The translations under genes were made by a program, and so were the position numbers. A DNA stretch of 64,000 nucleotides, from positions 5,127,501-5,191,500 of the forward strand of contig NZ_CP033932.1 of the NCBI RefSeq assembly GCF_003815975.1, given 5' to 3'. A model generated the notes under the pieces. It saw nothing but the letters and a program-made list of their open reading frames with translations. It was not told the origin of the DNA and searched no databases. Of the stretch, positions 43,261 through 51,594 are shown piece by piece; positions within the stretch are counted from its first letter, which is position 1, and each line of letters opens with the position of its first letter. This stretch comes from Chryseobacterium bernardetii (GTDB lineage Bacteria; Bacteroidota; Bacteroidia; Flavobacteriales; Weeksellaceae).

Positions 43261-44034
43261 CTATTCATTCATCATGGCAACTACCCTTGCCGGAGCTGCA
43301 GACCCGCCCACAATCTTCAATGGAAATACACAGATTTTAAACCCTGCAGGTGGCAAAGCCTTAAGATTGGTAAGCTGTTCTATATGCAGATATTCTTTTT
43401 CTATTCCTACGCGGTGGCCTTCCCAGAAATATTCGGGATCATTCAGTTCTTTTGCTTTTTTAGCCATAAACTTAAGAGGAAGGTCCCAACCCCATTGATC
43501 TATTCCCATTACTTTTACTCCCTGATCGATCAGCCATTCGGTAGCTTCACGGCTCATTCCGGTTCCTTTTTCTACAAAATCAGGGGTTCCCATCAATTGA
43601 TCCCTATCAGTTCTGATCAAAACAATATTTCCTTCCTGAATGGTGATCCCATTCTTGTTAAGATCTTTTTTCAGATCATCAACTGTAATGGCTACAAAAT
43701 CTTCTTTATGACTGCAATCTATCACAACACCATCTCCATAACACCATTCTAAAGGAATCTGGTCAATTGTTTTAGCAGGTTTTCCTTCTACCACAGGGCC
43801 GTAATGCCACGGTGCATCAATATGAGTAGTAGCATGAAGCCCCATATTTTTAATTGTATCATCGGCCCATCCCGTCCAGTTTTTAGGGAAAAGTCTTGAT
43901 GGAAGTCTCAACGCCAGACGTATCAGCCAATGTGATTTGCGGTGGGCTTTATGCCTGATCTTAACCTTCATAAACCAGGGATCTCCTGCATTGTATTGAA
44001 TAGGTTTTGTAAGGTCAACGATTGTTGTTTTCAT
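43261..44034 (-). CDS. Cyclase-family metal hydrolase (kynurenine formamidase-like)
   Basis: 257 residues. The start at 44034 (MKTTIVDLTKPI) is chosen because the only earlier in-frame codon, a TTG at 44055, falls inside the -7 promoter element. Cyclase signature GLHATTHIDAPWHYG with metal-binding His/Asp, then VLIRTDRDQLMG, and GVKVMGIDQWGWDLP. Family includes kynurenine formamidase KynB and related amide/lactone hydrolases. No tryptophan-pathway genes nearby, so the substrate is open. Confidence 0.88.
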   Translation of the reverse strand: MKTTIVDLTKPIQYNAGDPWFMKVKIRHKAHRKSHWLIRLALRLPSRLFPKNWTGWADDTIKNMGLHATTHIDAPWHYGPVVEGKPAKTIDQIPLEWCYGDGVVIDCSHKEDFVAITVDDLKKDLNKNGITIQEGNIVLIRTDRDQLMGTPDFVEKGTGMSREATEWLIDQGVKVMGIDQWGWDLPLKFMAKKAKELNDPEYFWEGHRVGIEKEYLHIEQLTNLKALPPAGFKICVFPLKIVGGSAAPARVVAMMNE

Positions 44035-44052
44035 ATGATTTAGCTTATAAGA

Positions 44053-44081
44053 CAAAGATAATGAATAGGGTAATGAGCAAA
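44053..44081 (-). promoter_or_regulatory. Promoter of the cyclase gene
   Basis: Minus strand TTTG (44078-44081), 17 bases, TATCTTTG (44053-44060), 19 bases before the ATG. One of the best matches to the Bacteroidota consensus in the window. Confidence 0.7.
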
Positions 44082-44185
44082 AGGAGAAAAAGGAAAAAAG
44101 CTAAATGCTTTGCCTCAATGTTTATTTTCTTAATCAAAAAGTCTTATTCTCCTATCAGAAAATTTTCACTTTTGTAATTTTACCT

Positions 44186-45148
44186 TTAAAATCCTCGGGG
44201 AATCATAATCTTCTTCGGATCATTCTCATCATATATAATTTCTATGGTTCCTTTTTTAGGGACGGAAGACAGATTCAGACGGCTGACAAGTTTCTTATAT
44301 ACAGCAATATGCTCAGTTCCTCTGAAATCTTTAAAGCTTAGCTGAAACATAATCTGGGGCTGATCATTTACTGTAAGCCCCGTCTCATTTACACTGATGA
44401 TATTAGCTTCAGCATTTCTTCCTGAAAAAAGAATACGTTCTTCTTTTGTATTTTTAAAAAACCTGCCGAAAATCAACTGAAAAACCAATACATAGATAAT
44501 TGTCATAACACCGCTGAAAATAATCGGGTGCATGAATGTCAGAAACCTCCAGCCAAAATCAAAGGATTCCCGCATATAAAAATAGTAGTATAAGCCAATA
44601 ACATAAGCAATCAGTAATCCCATAAAAATAATTCTCAACATCATTCCTGATGTGTTGAATCCTACTTTCTGATCACTTAAAATAAAGTAAGGCTCCTTTG
44701 AAACCTGAGGATTAAGCAATACTTTGATTTTATTTCCCACATCAAATCTTTTTTCCTGTGGTTTGGAATCATGAAACATCATTTTATGTTCTATCACCGT
44801 ATTGCTGAGATTGGGAAATGAAAGCATAACCTGAATAAGATTCATGTTCTTTTTAGGAATATACTTGAGGAGTTTATAGTCAATGACTTTGGCTTCCCTT
44901 GGAATTCCGTTATGTAAAATGGATTGAATAATACTCTTCTCTTTAAAAGTTGTAATGAAAAGCGTATTAATAAAGAAAATGATCACATATCCCCATATTA
45001 ATAAAGAAAAACCGAGATACCCATAGCTCACCGCTAATGAATTTCTCGGTTCTGATAACAGTTCCTCATTCAACATATACAATAAAATCGGAAAAGGAGC
45101 ACAGAAAAAAAAGAAAAAAGCTCCCCAGAAAATAATCAGAAATTTCAT
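44186..45148 (-). CDS. Membrane protein with two DUF3592-like domains
   Basis: 320 residues arranged as two similar halves: TM helices (about 1-25, 45-68), a beta domain (85-155; EAKVIDYKLLKYI... VGNKIKVLLNP), TM helices (165-190, 205-230), and a second beta domain (245-318; EANIISVNETGL... KGTIEIIYDENDPKKIMIP). The closing 'G..v.v.y.p.nP....' pattern is DUF3592-like in each half. Probably an internal duplication. Role unknown. Confidence 0.7.
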   Translation of the reverse strand: MKFLIIFWGAFFFFFCAPFPILLYMLNEELLSEPRNSLAVSYGYLGFSLLIWGYVIIFFINTLFITTFKEKSIIQSILHNGIPREAKVIDYKLLKYIPKKNMNLIQVMLSFPNLSNTVIEHKMMFHDSKPQEKRFDVGNKIKVLLNPQVSKEPYFILSDQKVGFNTSGMMLRIIFMGLLIAYVIGLYYYFYMRESFDFGWRFLTFMHPIIFSGVMTIIYVLVFQLIFGRFFKNTKEERILFSGRNAEANIISVNETGLTVNDQPQIMFQLSFKDFRGTEHIAVYKKLVSRLNLSSVPKKGTIEIIYDENDPKKIMIPRGF

Positions 45149-45209
45149 AGCTGCTATTTTGTAACCAGCAATAAAGTTATGATATTATTATGGAACCTGA
45201 GATTTCTTT

Positions 45210-46223
45210 TTACACTTCTTTTTCGAAATAAAGTCTGTAGTATTTTCCTTTATCATCTTCACCCATTTCAATTTTCTGACGGTCTCCGTGAATGTAGATA
45301 TGGAAGTTTTTATCTAATTTGATAATACTTTTAAAATGTCTCTGTGTTTTTTTCACCGCTGCTTCACTTATTGGGAATTCTTCTGCAATATTCACCTGCA
45401 TGTCCTGTTCGTAATCGGTTTTAAAGTTCACAAAACTTTCAATTACATGCTCGTCTCCCAATACTTCATTGGCAAATTCATCTAATTTGAACTCTTCTTT
45501 TTCTTTGAAGAAGTTGATGGATTTATTAAGGAAATCTGCCTGGTCAGCTTTGGAAACCTCGAATTCCTGTGGAAGTTGTTTCGTGATGTAATCTTTGTAC
45601 ACCATCAAAGCTTCCTGCGTGTGGAAATACTCATCATCGCGTTGTTTTACTTTTAAGAAATCTTCGAACCAATAGTACATATCTCCGTTCTTATTGTTGT
45701 CAACCACGGAAAGTACATATCCTGTATCTTTATTGTTGTTGTAAATTAAAGCTGCCTTATCAATTTTAGATAAACCGATCCCCTGATCTTTTTCAATATC
45801 AAAAGTTTCTTCCGCAGGGTTGATTTTCAGGAATGATTCTCTTTTCTCTGTTTTAAAAATCCCGATCTTATCCACTTTATCCGGACGGTCACTTTCGTCC
45901 TCAAAAAGAACAATGAATAGCTCTCCACTCTGAACCCTAGGGTTTTCTGCGGCTTCAAAAAGGTGTTTTGCAATATTCTCAGACTCCCAGATAAACTTAG
46001 ACTTATCTTCAAAGATTTCAGATACGGCACTGTAAACCGGGTTGTTCACCAGATACGTGTCACTGTAAAAATGAAAAGTTTCTTCTGACTTGAATGATCC
46101 TAAAAAGTAATCTTCAAGCATCTCTGCCATTCCTTCCTCCAGCTTCAATTCCTCCTGGGAAAGCGTTAGAGTATCTCCGTTGATCTTATTTCCGACTCTG
46201 TGTACTATGATTTTTGAAAACAT
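45210..46223 (-). CDS. Nucleoid-associated protein (NdpA/YejK-like)
   Basis: 337 residues, cytoplasmic. Opens with FSKIIVHRVGNKINGDTLTLS, the typical 'i.hrvgnk...' start of the 37-kDa nucleoid-associated family. Further SGELFIVLFED, FDIEKDQGIGLSKIDKAALIYN (in two parts), KDTGYVLSVVDNN and MYYWFEDFLKV. Binds nucleoid DNA in E. coli; in Bacteroidota the function is not established. Confidence 0.88.
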   Translation of the reverse strand: MFSKIIVHRVGNKINGDTLTLSQEELKLEEGMAEMLEDYFLGSFKSEETFHFYSDTYLVNNPVYSAVSEIFEDKSKFIWESENIAKHLFEAAENPRVQSGELFIVLFEDESDRPDKVDKIGIFKTEKRESFLKINPAEETFDIEKDQGIGLSKIDKAALIYNNNKDTGYVLSVVDNNKNGDMYYWFEDFLKVKQRDDEYFHTQEALMVYKDYITKQLPQEFEVSKADQADFLNKSINFFKEKEEFKLDEFANEVLGDEHVIESFVNFKTDYEQDMQVNIAEEFPISEAAVKKTQRHFKSIIKLDKNFHIYIHGDRQKIEMGEDDKGKYYRLYFEKEV

Positions 46224-46242
46224 CTTCTGAATATTTGGACTG

Positions 46243-46273
46243 CAAAGATATTCATTCTATCCTTTCTATGAAA
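46243..46273 (-). promoter_or_regulatory. Promoter of the nucleoid-associated protein gene
   Basis: Minus strand TTTC (46270-46273), 19 bases, TATCTTTG (46243-46250), 20 bases before the ATG. Confidence 0.5.
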
Positions 46274-46646
46274 CTGAAAATTAGCATTGATTCTGTTTTG
46301 AAATACTTTGATTTTTTTATACCGCAAATCGAAGATTCAACAAAATGAAAAGACCTAAAAGCTTTTATTCTTAAACGCTTTAGTTCACTTTAGAAGTTTA
46401 AAATAATACTGCAAAAAAGGGATTTAAGATGAAAATCTTAGATTTTCAAAACTTAAGTGTACTCTCAATAACTTAACCCACAAAGGCCCAAATTTTCCAA
46501 TTTGATAAATTCCTTATCATTTTGAAATGCTTTTTATTATTTAATCCATTAAAAATAATTACACAAAATACTTATTTTCAACACATTAAATAAATTCCGG
46601 TTTCAAAGGTATACCATTGGCATCTTCATTTTCAAAACATAAAAAA
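46274..46646. other. Intergenic region without a recognised gene
   Basis: AT-rich. The only visible structure is a short palindrome GAAAATC-TTA-GATTTTC near 46431-46447. No open frame of coding character. Presumably holds the promoter of the small-protein cluster that follows. Confidence 0.4.
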
Positions 46647-46811
46647 ATGGACTTGAAAACATTGAACAGAATAGACAAATTAAGAAGATTAAAAAGCAGA
46701 GGGCCACAAACACCTAAATGGCTGAAACCTTATCATCTTCTTTTTATCGCTTTTTTCATCATTCTCATGTTTGGAGCTTTTATCAAACTGCTGGAGCAAA
46801 ACCACATTTAA
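46647..46811 (+). CDS. Tiny membrane protein, first of a repeated pair
   Basis: 54 residues from the ATG at 46647 (an upstream TTG at 46617 is less likely). Very basic N-terminal half (MDLKTLNRIDKLRRLKSRG), then one transmembrane helix (about 27-47; LLFIAFFIILMFGAFIKLL). Followed 13 bases later by a small helical protein. The same arrangement recurs at 47264-47842. No family recognised. Confidence 0.55.
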   Translation: MDLKTLNRIDKLRRLKSRGPQTPKWLKPYHLLFIAFFIILMFGAFIKLLEQNHI

Positions 46812-46824
46812 CACAATATATACT

Positions 46825-47181
46825 ATGAACTATTTACAGGCTGTACAGGAAATCAAAGAACTGTTTCCTGACTTTGAAACGGAATTGAATGAAACCCAAA
46901 GTCCCAATTCATACAGTGTGATCCGGACTTTCACGGACCGTATTAAAAATATGATCCGCCAGAATGACATTAATCTGCTGTTCACATGCTTACAGAAGAT
47001 AGACAAAATATACCTTCAGGGGGATACGCTGTTAAAAAATGCCATAGAAAATACTTTTATTTACTCTCTGGACAATTTTACTGCATTTTGCAGCAAAGAA
47101 TACCGTCAAATGATCTTCAGCCATATTTCTTCTGACCTGAAAAACAGCTATTCGAGACAAATTTACAGCCATGGTATATGA
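46825..47181 (+). CDS. Small helical protein (DUF7674-like), copy 1
   Basis: 118 residues from the ATG at 46825; the in-frame start at 46771 overlaps the previous small gene. All-helical, no signal: MNYLQAVQEIKELFPDF, then IRTFTDRIKNMIRQNDINLL, LQKIDKIYLQGDTLLKNAIEN and FSHISSDLKNSYSRQ. The middle aligns with the protein at 47447 (INLL..LQKIDKIY / INII..IKLMDGLY; LKNAIENTF / VRTMIENIF). It resembles short Bacteroidota proteins labelled DUF7674; that label is from memory and uncertain. Confidence 0.7.
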   Translation: MNYLQAVQEIKELFPDFETELNETQSPNSYSVIRTFTDRIKNMIRQNDINLLFTCLQKIDKIYLQGDTLLKNAIENTFIYSLDNFTAFCSKEYRQMIFSHISSDLKNSYSRQIYSHGI

Positions 47182-47263
47182 AGCGTTTATTACATTTTTC
47201 AACGGTTTCATTACAAAGTGTTTAAATTAAACAAAATTAAAAATAACTCACAATCAATAGATT

Positions 47264-47395
47264 ATGAAAAATAAAATAAGAAGAATTTCCGACTGGAAAA
47301 CCTGGAAAAACACGACTAACAGACAGAATACAGAGATACTGCTTACCCACATCGCTGTAATTGTAGGTGTATTTATTTTTGCAGCCTGCCTTTAA
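47264..47395 (+). CDS. Tiny membrane protein, second of a repeated pair
   Basis: 43 residues. Basic N-terminal half (MKNKIRRISDWKTWKNTTNR) then a hydrophobic helix (about 25-42) ending AACL. Same architecture as the 46647 protein, and it also precedes a helical DUF7674-like gene by about 50 bases. Too short for family assignment; the support is the repeated layout. Confidence 0.5.
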   Translation: MKNKIRRISDWKTWKNTTNRQNTEILLTHIAVIVGVFIFAACL

Positions 47396-47446
47396 ATTTT
47401 GGTATACATTTCGCTGCAATGTAAAGTGTTTGAAAAATTCTTAATT

Positions 47447-47842
47447 ATGATGAAAGTAAAAATGCAAACTATTAATCAAAAAATAGCTGTTGAATACTTA
47501 AAATTTTTCTATCCGCCACTTCGCAAAGAGATCACACAATTATCTATCCAGGATAATTTTGCAGGCATTATGCAGGCAACCGTTAATTATCTTAAAGGTC
47601 TGCTGAAGGAATCGAAGATTAACATCATTGCCCATCATATCAAACTGATGGACGGGCTTTACAGAAACGGAAACTCCTATGTAAGAACAATGATTGAAAA
47701 CATCTTTGTAAGATCTTTTGAAAGCTTTAAAAAACATGCTAAGATTGCCCATTGGAAACTTCTTTATCAGTATATGCCGGTAAGTTTCCAGATCATTTAT
47801 AATGAGCAGCAAAAGCAGGATCAGCTGTATTTTGGTAAATAA
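47447..47842 (+). CDS. Small helical protein (DUF7674-like), copy 2
   Basis: 131 residues from the ATG at 47447. Helical: KIAVEYLKFFYPPLRKEITQ, ATVNYLKGLLKESKINIIAH, IKLMDGLYRNGNSYVRTMIENIF, KIAHWKLLYQYMPVSFQIIY. Paralog of the 46825 protein at low identity. A terminator follows directly, closing the four-gene cluster. Function unknown. Confidence 0.7.
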   Translation: MMKVKMQTINQKIAVEYLKFFYPPLRKEITQLSIQDNFAGIMQATVNYLKGLLKESKINIIAHHIKLMDGLYRNGNSYVRTMIENIFVRSFESFKKHAKIAHWKLLYQYMPVSFQIIYNEQQKQDQLYFGK

Positions 47843-47847
47843 TTTTT

Positions 47848-47890
47848 AAAACGTAGAAAACTGCAATTATATCAGTTTTCTACGTTTTTT
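47848..47890 (+). terminator. Terminator of the small-protein cluster
   Basis: Perfect 16-bp stem (AAAACGTAGAAAACTG with CAGTTTTCTACGTTTT), 9-base loop, T run after. Confidence 0.9.
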
Positions 47891-47973
47891 TATATATCCT
47901 TATCGTCTACTTTTTTGTAATTTAGTCTGAAAGTTTAGCCAATCAGATATCAGCAATTATAAATAAGTGGAAA

Positions 47974-48762
47974 ATGATTGAAATAAAGAAATATATTAAT
48001 CAGGCTGGGCATCCCAAGCCAAGGCGTGTGATAAAATATACATTATTCTGGTGTAATACCGGAACCGCTGAAATTCTGATTGACGAAAATATTTTCCTCC
48101 TGAAAAGCGGACAAACCGTTACCATTACTTCGGGGCAGTTTCATCAGCTGATCTCTGTGGAAGGTGAGCTTACAGCCCTTGAATTTACCCTGGATTTTTT
48201 CTGTAAAAGTGACAGTGATATTGAACTGATTTTTCACAACGGATTATTCTGCCACTTTGGAATGAATGAAATGATTACCGTTCAGCATCCTGATTTTTTT
48301 ACCGAAACCCTCAACCTTATTGAAAAGGAAATTCGGGAAAAACCCTATCAGTATCTGATTTCTACCCATTCTCTCGTGGAATTATTACTGGTAGAAATTA
48401 ACCGCAGTAAAATTGCCAATGGTGATGAAATTTGGAAGCCTGATGCTTTATTTTTAAAGTTCCTGGAAAGTGTCCGAAATCATTTTTCTGAGAATCATCC
48501 TGTATCTTATCATGCAGATTCTTTGGCAACCACTGAAGCTAAACTGAATGAAGTTTCTAAGCTTCATACCAATAAAACAGCTCAAAATGTTATCTACAGC
48601 CTTATTGTTTCTGAGGCGAAAAGATTATTGCTTTATGAAAAAATGAGTGTCAAGGAAATTGCTTACCAGCTTGGTTTTAATGATCCTTTTTACTTCTCAA
48701 ACTTCTTTAAAAAACATACTTCGCTTTCCCCCAAAGACTATCAAAAGTCTGTGAAGAATTAG
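47974..48762 (+). CDS. AraC-family transcription regulator
   Basis: 262 residues. N-terminal cupin-type sensor (KYTLFWCNTGTAEILIDE, FLLKSGQTVTITSGQFHQL) and a C-terminal double HTH (AKRLLLYEKMSVKEIAYQLGFNDPFYFSNFFKKHTSLSPKDYQKS). It precedes a DoxX-cupin gene pair and probably controls it. The inducer is not readable. Confidence 0.92.
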   Translation: MIEIKKYINQAGHPKPRRVIKYTLFWCNTGTAEILIDENIFLLKSGQTVTITSGQFHQLISVEGELTALEFTLDFFCKSDSDIELIFHNGLFCHFGMNEMITVQHPDFFTETLNLIEKEIREKPYQYLISTHSLVELLLVEINRSKIANGDEIWKPDALFLKFLESVRNHFSENHPVSYHADSLATTEAKLNEVSKLHTNKTAQNVIYSLIVSEAKRLLLYEKMSVKEIAYQLGFNDPFYFSNFFKKHTSLSPKDYQKSVKN

Positions 48763-48902
48763 AGATAACTCTGAATATGAAATTAAGCCCCGTATTCCGA
48801 ACCTCATCCAAATATTATATGCTTTTCCCGGAATTGTCTATTTTTTAAGGCATCACTTTCGCTGAACTTTGTACCTGTCATTGAGACCTTAAAATTACTC
48901 TT

Positions 48903-49319
48903 ATGAAAACAAGACAGGACATCGCCGGATTTTTATTGAGAATAACCCTGGCAGCAGGTTTTTTATCAGCAGTAGCAAGCCGGCTGAATCTCTGGGGAGC
49001 ACAATCTTCCGGATGGAAAAATTTTGTTCAGTATACTGCTGACGTCAATTCATTTTTACCTGCTTCCTGGGCCCCGGTAATTGCTGTACTATCTACAACT
49101 GCTGAATTAATCATTGGCATTTTACTTCTGGTAGGATTTCAGATTCGTAAAACAGCTGTATCCGCATCTGTTCTCACCTTACTCTTTGCTATAGCTATGA
49201 GCATTTCTTTCGGGTGTAAAGAACCTCTGGATTATTCTGTTTTGGTATTCAGTGCGGGAGCATTTTTACTGAGTACTTGTCCTCATTATCCATGGTCTTT
49301 AGAACAATTGTTACATTAA
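48903..49319 (+). CDS. DoxX-family membrane protein
   Basis: 138 residues with four transmembrane helices (about 10-28, 55-78, 84-102, 108-128). DoxX features: IAGFLLRITLAAGFLSAVASRLNLWG, then AELIIGILLLVGFQIRKTA. Family of small inner-membrane proteins linked in other bacteria to thiol/redox or quinone-related stress. Cotranscribed with the cupin gene (22-base gap). Confidence 0.88.
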   Translation: MKTRQDIAGFLLRITLAAGFLSAVASRLNLWGAQSSGWKNFVQYTADVNSFLPASWAPVIAVLSTTAELIIGILLLVGFQIRKTAVSASVLTLLFAIAMSISFGCKEPLDYSVLVFSAGAFLLSTCPHYPWSLEQLLH

Positions 49320-49341
49320 TCATCATTTAAAATTTAATATC

Positions 49342-49695
49342 ATGAGCACTAGCATCAACAACTACATCGTAAAAACAGAACAAAAAGAATGGCAACCTCT
49401 CATTGAGAAAGGAATACACTATGAAGGTATTTTTGTAAAATCCTTAAAATTTGATCCGGAACAAAACAGGTCTACCACTATTCTTCTGAAATTTGAGCCG
49501 GGAGCCAGCTATCCTTATCACAATCATCCTGCCGGTGAAGAACTTTTCATCCTGGAAGGTGATGCAGTTATTGCAGGTGGAAACCTGAAGAAGGGAGATT
49601 ATTTGTATACACCGCCCAGCTTCAAACATTCTGTTACCTCAGAAAATGGCTGTATTATTCTGTTTATCGTTCCGGAAGAAGTGGAAATTCTTTAA
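49342..49695 (+). CDS. Cupin-domain protein (ChrR-like)
   Basis: 117 residues. One cupin barrel: FEPGASYPYHNHPAGEELFILEGDAVIAGGNLKKGDYLYTPPSFKHSV (in parts) contains the two metal motifs, with His in HNHP, Glu in GEE and His in KHS. Resembles the ChrR-type anti-sigma or quercetinase-like cupins. No sigma factor nearby. Functions with the DoxX protein by context. Confidence 0.88.
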   Translation: MSTSINNYIVKTEQKEWQPLIEKGIHYEGIFVKSLKFDPEQNRSTTILLKFEPGASYPYHNHPAGEELFILEGDAVIAGGNLKKGDYLYTPPSFKHSVTSENGCIILFIVPEEVEIL

Positions 49696-49720
49696 CCGGA
49701 TAATTCATTTACAATCAAAC

Positions 49721-49750
49721 AACCTGTGGTGGACTTTTTCATCACAGGTT
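49721..49750. terminator. Hairpin between the cupin gene and the 49765 frame
   Basis: AACCTGTG / CACAGGTT with extra G-U pairs toward the loop. On plus it is followed by CAGCCTTTT; on minus by GTTTGATT. It could end the DoxX-cupin unit or a minus-strand transcript. Confidence 0.5.
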
Positions 49751-49764
49751 CAGCCTTTTATGTC

Positions 49765-49941
49765 TCAATAGCTTGCATTTCCACCACAGCAGGCACAGGA
49801 GCTTTTATTAAAACCGTTCAGTTTAGAAGTTGAAAATAATCTGTAAAAAAGATCATTTAAAGAAAAAAAATAATTTTCAAGAGGTTGTGCTCTCCAATTG
49901 TAAATTATGCGGAAACATTGATTCAGAAATAAAAAATAAAG
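49765..49941 (-). other. Short open frame ending in a Cys-rich tail, no start codon
   Basis: 58 codons between stops with no in-frame ATG. The last third reads LFYRLFSTSKLNGFNKSSCA then CCGGNASY. An out-of-frame ATG at 49851-49853 would join the same frame if one T were added in the T run that follows, giving a 30-residue peptide with that ending. May be a damaged or mis-sequenced small-peptide gene, or chance. Confidence 0.3.
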
Positions 49942-50012
49942 TCATTATCAGCCATCTTTTTCTCTGTAATCGGTGAAATTAATTAATTTTACACCTTTAA
50001 ATTTGATCTGGA

Positions 50013-50735
50013 ATGAAAAAGTTCGGAATATCCGTTATCATATGTTTATCTTCATTATTAAGTGCCCAAAACAAGCAGCAGATTGATGCTTTTTATACCG
50101 CGATCCGCGAAAATAATTTCCCTTTAGTTAAAAAAATAGTTGACCAGGGATTTCCTATTAAAACCATACTTCCGGGTGAAACAGCACCCGTACTGGCTGC
50201 CATCTGGAAAAAGAATATGCCTATGGTAGAATATATGGTGGATAAAGGAGCCGACATCACGACCAACAAAAACCTTGTAGATGCTGCGATTGAATATGGA
50301 AGCGGGGAAATTACGTTCTATCTTATCAAAAAAGGAGCCTATGCCAAAAATGCTTTGTACACAGCAATCTTTTATGAAAATTTTGCGATCGCAAAAGAAT
50401 TATATCTGAACCATCAGCCACAGATCCTTAACCAGGAAGATCCTGGAAAACTTCTGTTATTGGCAGTGAAGAATAAGGATCTGGAATTCATCAAAAAACT
50501 TCCGCTAAAAGGAAAAAACCCACCATTGGATTTCTTTGATTATGATGGATATAACGCTTTATTGCTTGCTGTTGAAAAAAATGATACTGAAATTGCAAAA
50601 TATCTTCTGTCTCAGGGTGCTGATAAAAAGTCTAGAATTACTTTTGAAACCGACAACGGTATGGTTTCCGGAAAAACAGCATTACAAATGGCTAAAGCCA
50701 ATAAAAATGCAGAACTTATGAAGCTCTTGAAATAA
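50013..50735 (+). CDS. Exported ankyrin-repeat protein
   Basis: 240 residues: signal peptide (MKKFGISVIICLSSLLSAQ), then about six ankyrin-type repeats. Clear ones are APVLAAIWKKNMPMVEYMVDKGADI, then a YNALLLAVEKNDTEIAKYLLSQGADKK unit (in parts) and TALQMAKANKNAELMKLL. Probably periplasmic protein-protein interaction; such genes sometimes protect partner enzymes such as catalases, but none is adjacent. Confidence 0.85.
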   Translation: MKKFGISVIICLSSLLSAQNKQQIDAFYTAIRENNFPLVKKIVDQGFPIKTILPGETAPVLAAIWKKNMPMVEYMVDKGADITTNKNLVDAAIEYGSGEITFYLIKKGAYAKNALYTAIFYENFAIAKELYLNHQPQILNQEDPGKLLLLAVKNKDLEFIKKLPLKGKNPPLDFFDYDGYNALLLAVEKNDTEIAKYLLSQGADKKSRITFETDNGMVSGKTALQMAKANKNAELMKLLK

Positions 50736-50879
50736 AACAGTTCCCGGTTTCTATTTTAAATCCATATTCATCTAAAGAAGTGATGATATTGCTGAATAAT
50801 AAATTTCAGGAAAGCAGATCATCTCCAATTTTGTTATCAGGCTAATTATTAAAAAGGGTTCAATCCTATTTTTTAAGCT

Positions 50880-51389
50880 ATGTTTAAACGTCTTATCACC
50901 ATCATTTCCATACTAGGAATTTTGTATATCCCGCTTCGAATGGTGATAAAATCATATGCACTGGAAAAAATACAAGGAACAGTAAGGGACGTTCATGCCT
51001 CTTCCAATAGAATCCCTTATCATACTTTTTCTTTAGAAGAATACCCATGCAGCTTTTATAATAAAGGCAACGGAACTTTAAGCCTGTTGAAAACTCCCCC
51101 TAAACAAGGTGAACAATCGGTTTCTCTGATGATACAATCCGAGGACAGATCTCTGCTGAACAGTAATGAGGCTGTTTTTTATTTTGCATTCCATCAAAAA
51201 GAAAAATTAATTGATCTCTACTACTCTGTAGTGAGACCAGGAATTTTCACTCACTTTACGTTTTTATTCTTCTATTTCTTAGTTTTACTTCTGAATGTAC
51301 TGGGAGCTTATCTTTATCCGAAACAGAACGTATTTACTCATTTCATTAAGGGATATCTCTTGCTGATCTTTTTACTTATGTTTTTATAA
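50880..51389 (+). CDS. Membrane protein, unknown
   Basis: 169 residues with an N-terminal hydrophobic helix (about 5-22), a soluble domain (30-115) and two C-terminal helices (120-142, 150-168). Not recognised. Part of a run of unassigned exported or membrane genes (50-54 kb). Confidence 0.65.
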   Translation: MFKRLITIISILGILYIPLRMVIKSYALEKIQGTVRDVHASSNRIPYHTFSLEEYPCSFYNKGNGTLSLLKTPPKQGEQSVSLMIQSEDRSLLNSNEAVFYFAFHQKEKLIDLYYSVVRPGIFTHFTFLFFYFLVLLLNVLGAYLYPKQNVFTHFIKGYLLLIFLLMFL

Positions 51390-51410
51390 AAACAATCATA
51401 ACGGCAGTTT

Positions 51411-51518
51411 ATGCATTGTGTTCAAACCTTCAAAAAATTTTTAGGCTATATTTTATTTTCAATATCCTTTATTTTATTGTATTTTGCCTTTCCTCAAAAA
51501 ATATTGGAATCAGGATAA
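51411..51518 (+). CDS. Possible 35-residue hydrophobic peptide
   Basis: ATG at 51411 opens MHCVQTFKKFLGYILFSISF ILLYFAFPQKILESG then TAA: short basic start, one hydrophobic helix. It lies in the 205-base gap between two membrane-protein genes. No clear promoter or homology signal; could be chance in AT-rich DNA. Confidence 0.2.
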   Translation: MHCVQTFKKFLGYILFSISFILLYFAFPQKILESG

Positions 51519-51594
51519 AATCCTCCGGCATTCTTTTAATCTTTCCGTTTAAAACCTGCTGCTTTGTCTGATATAAAAACTAAAAACCCATACG

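Noticed and set aside
43204..43752. 182-codon plus-strand frame opposite the cyclase gene
   Set aside because: Lies antisense to a gene with clear family motifs and its own promoter and terminator; the translation has no family features and starts inside a terminator stem.
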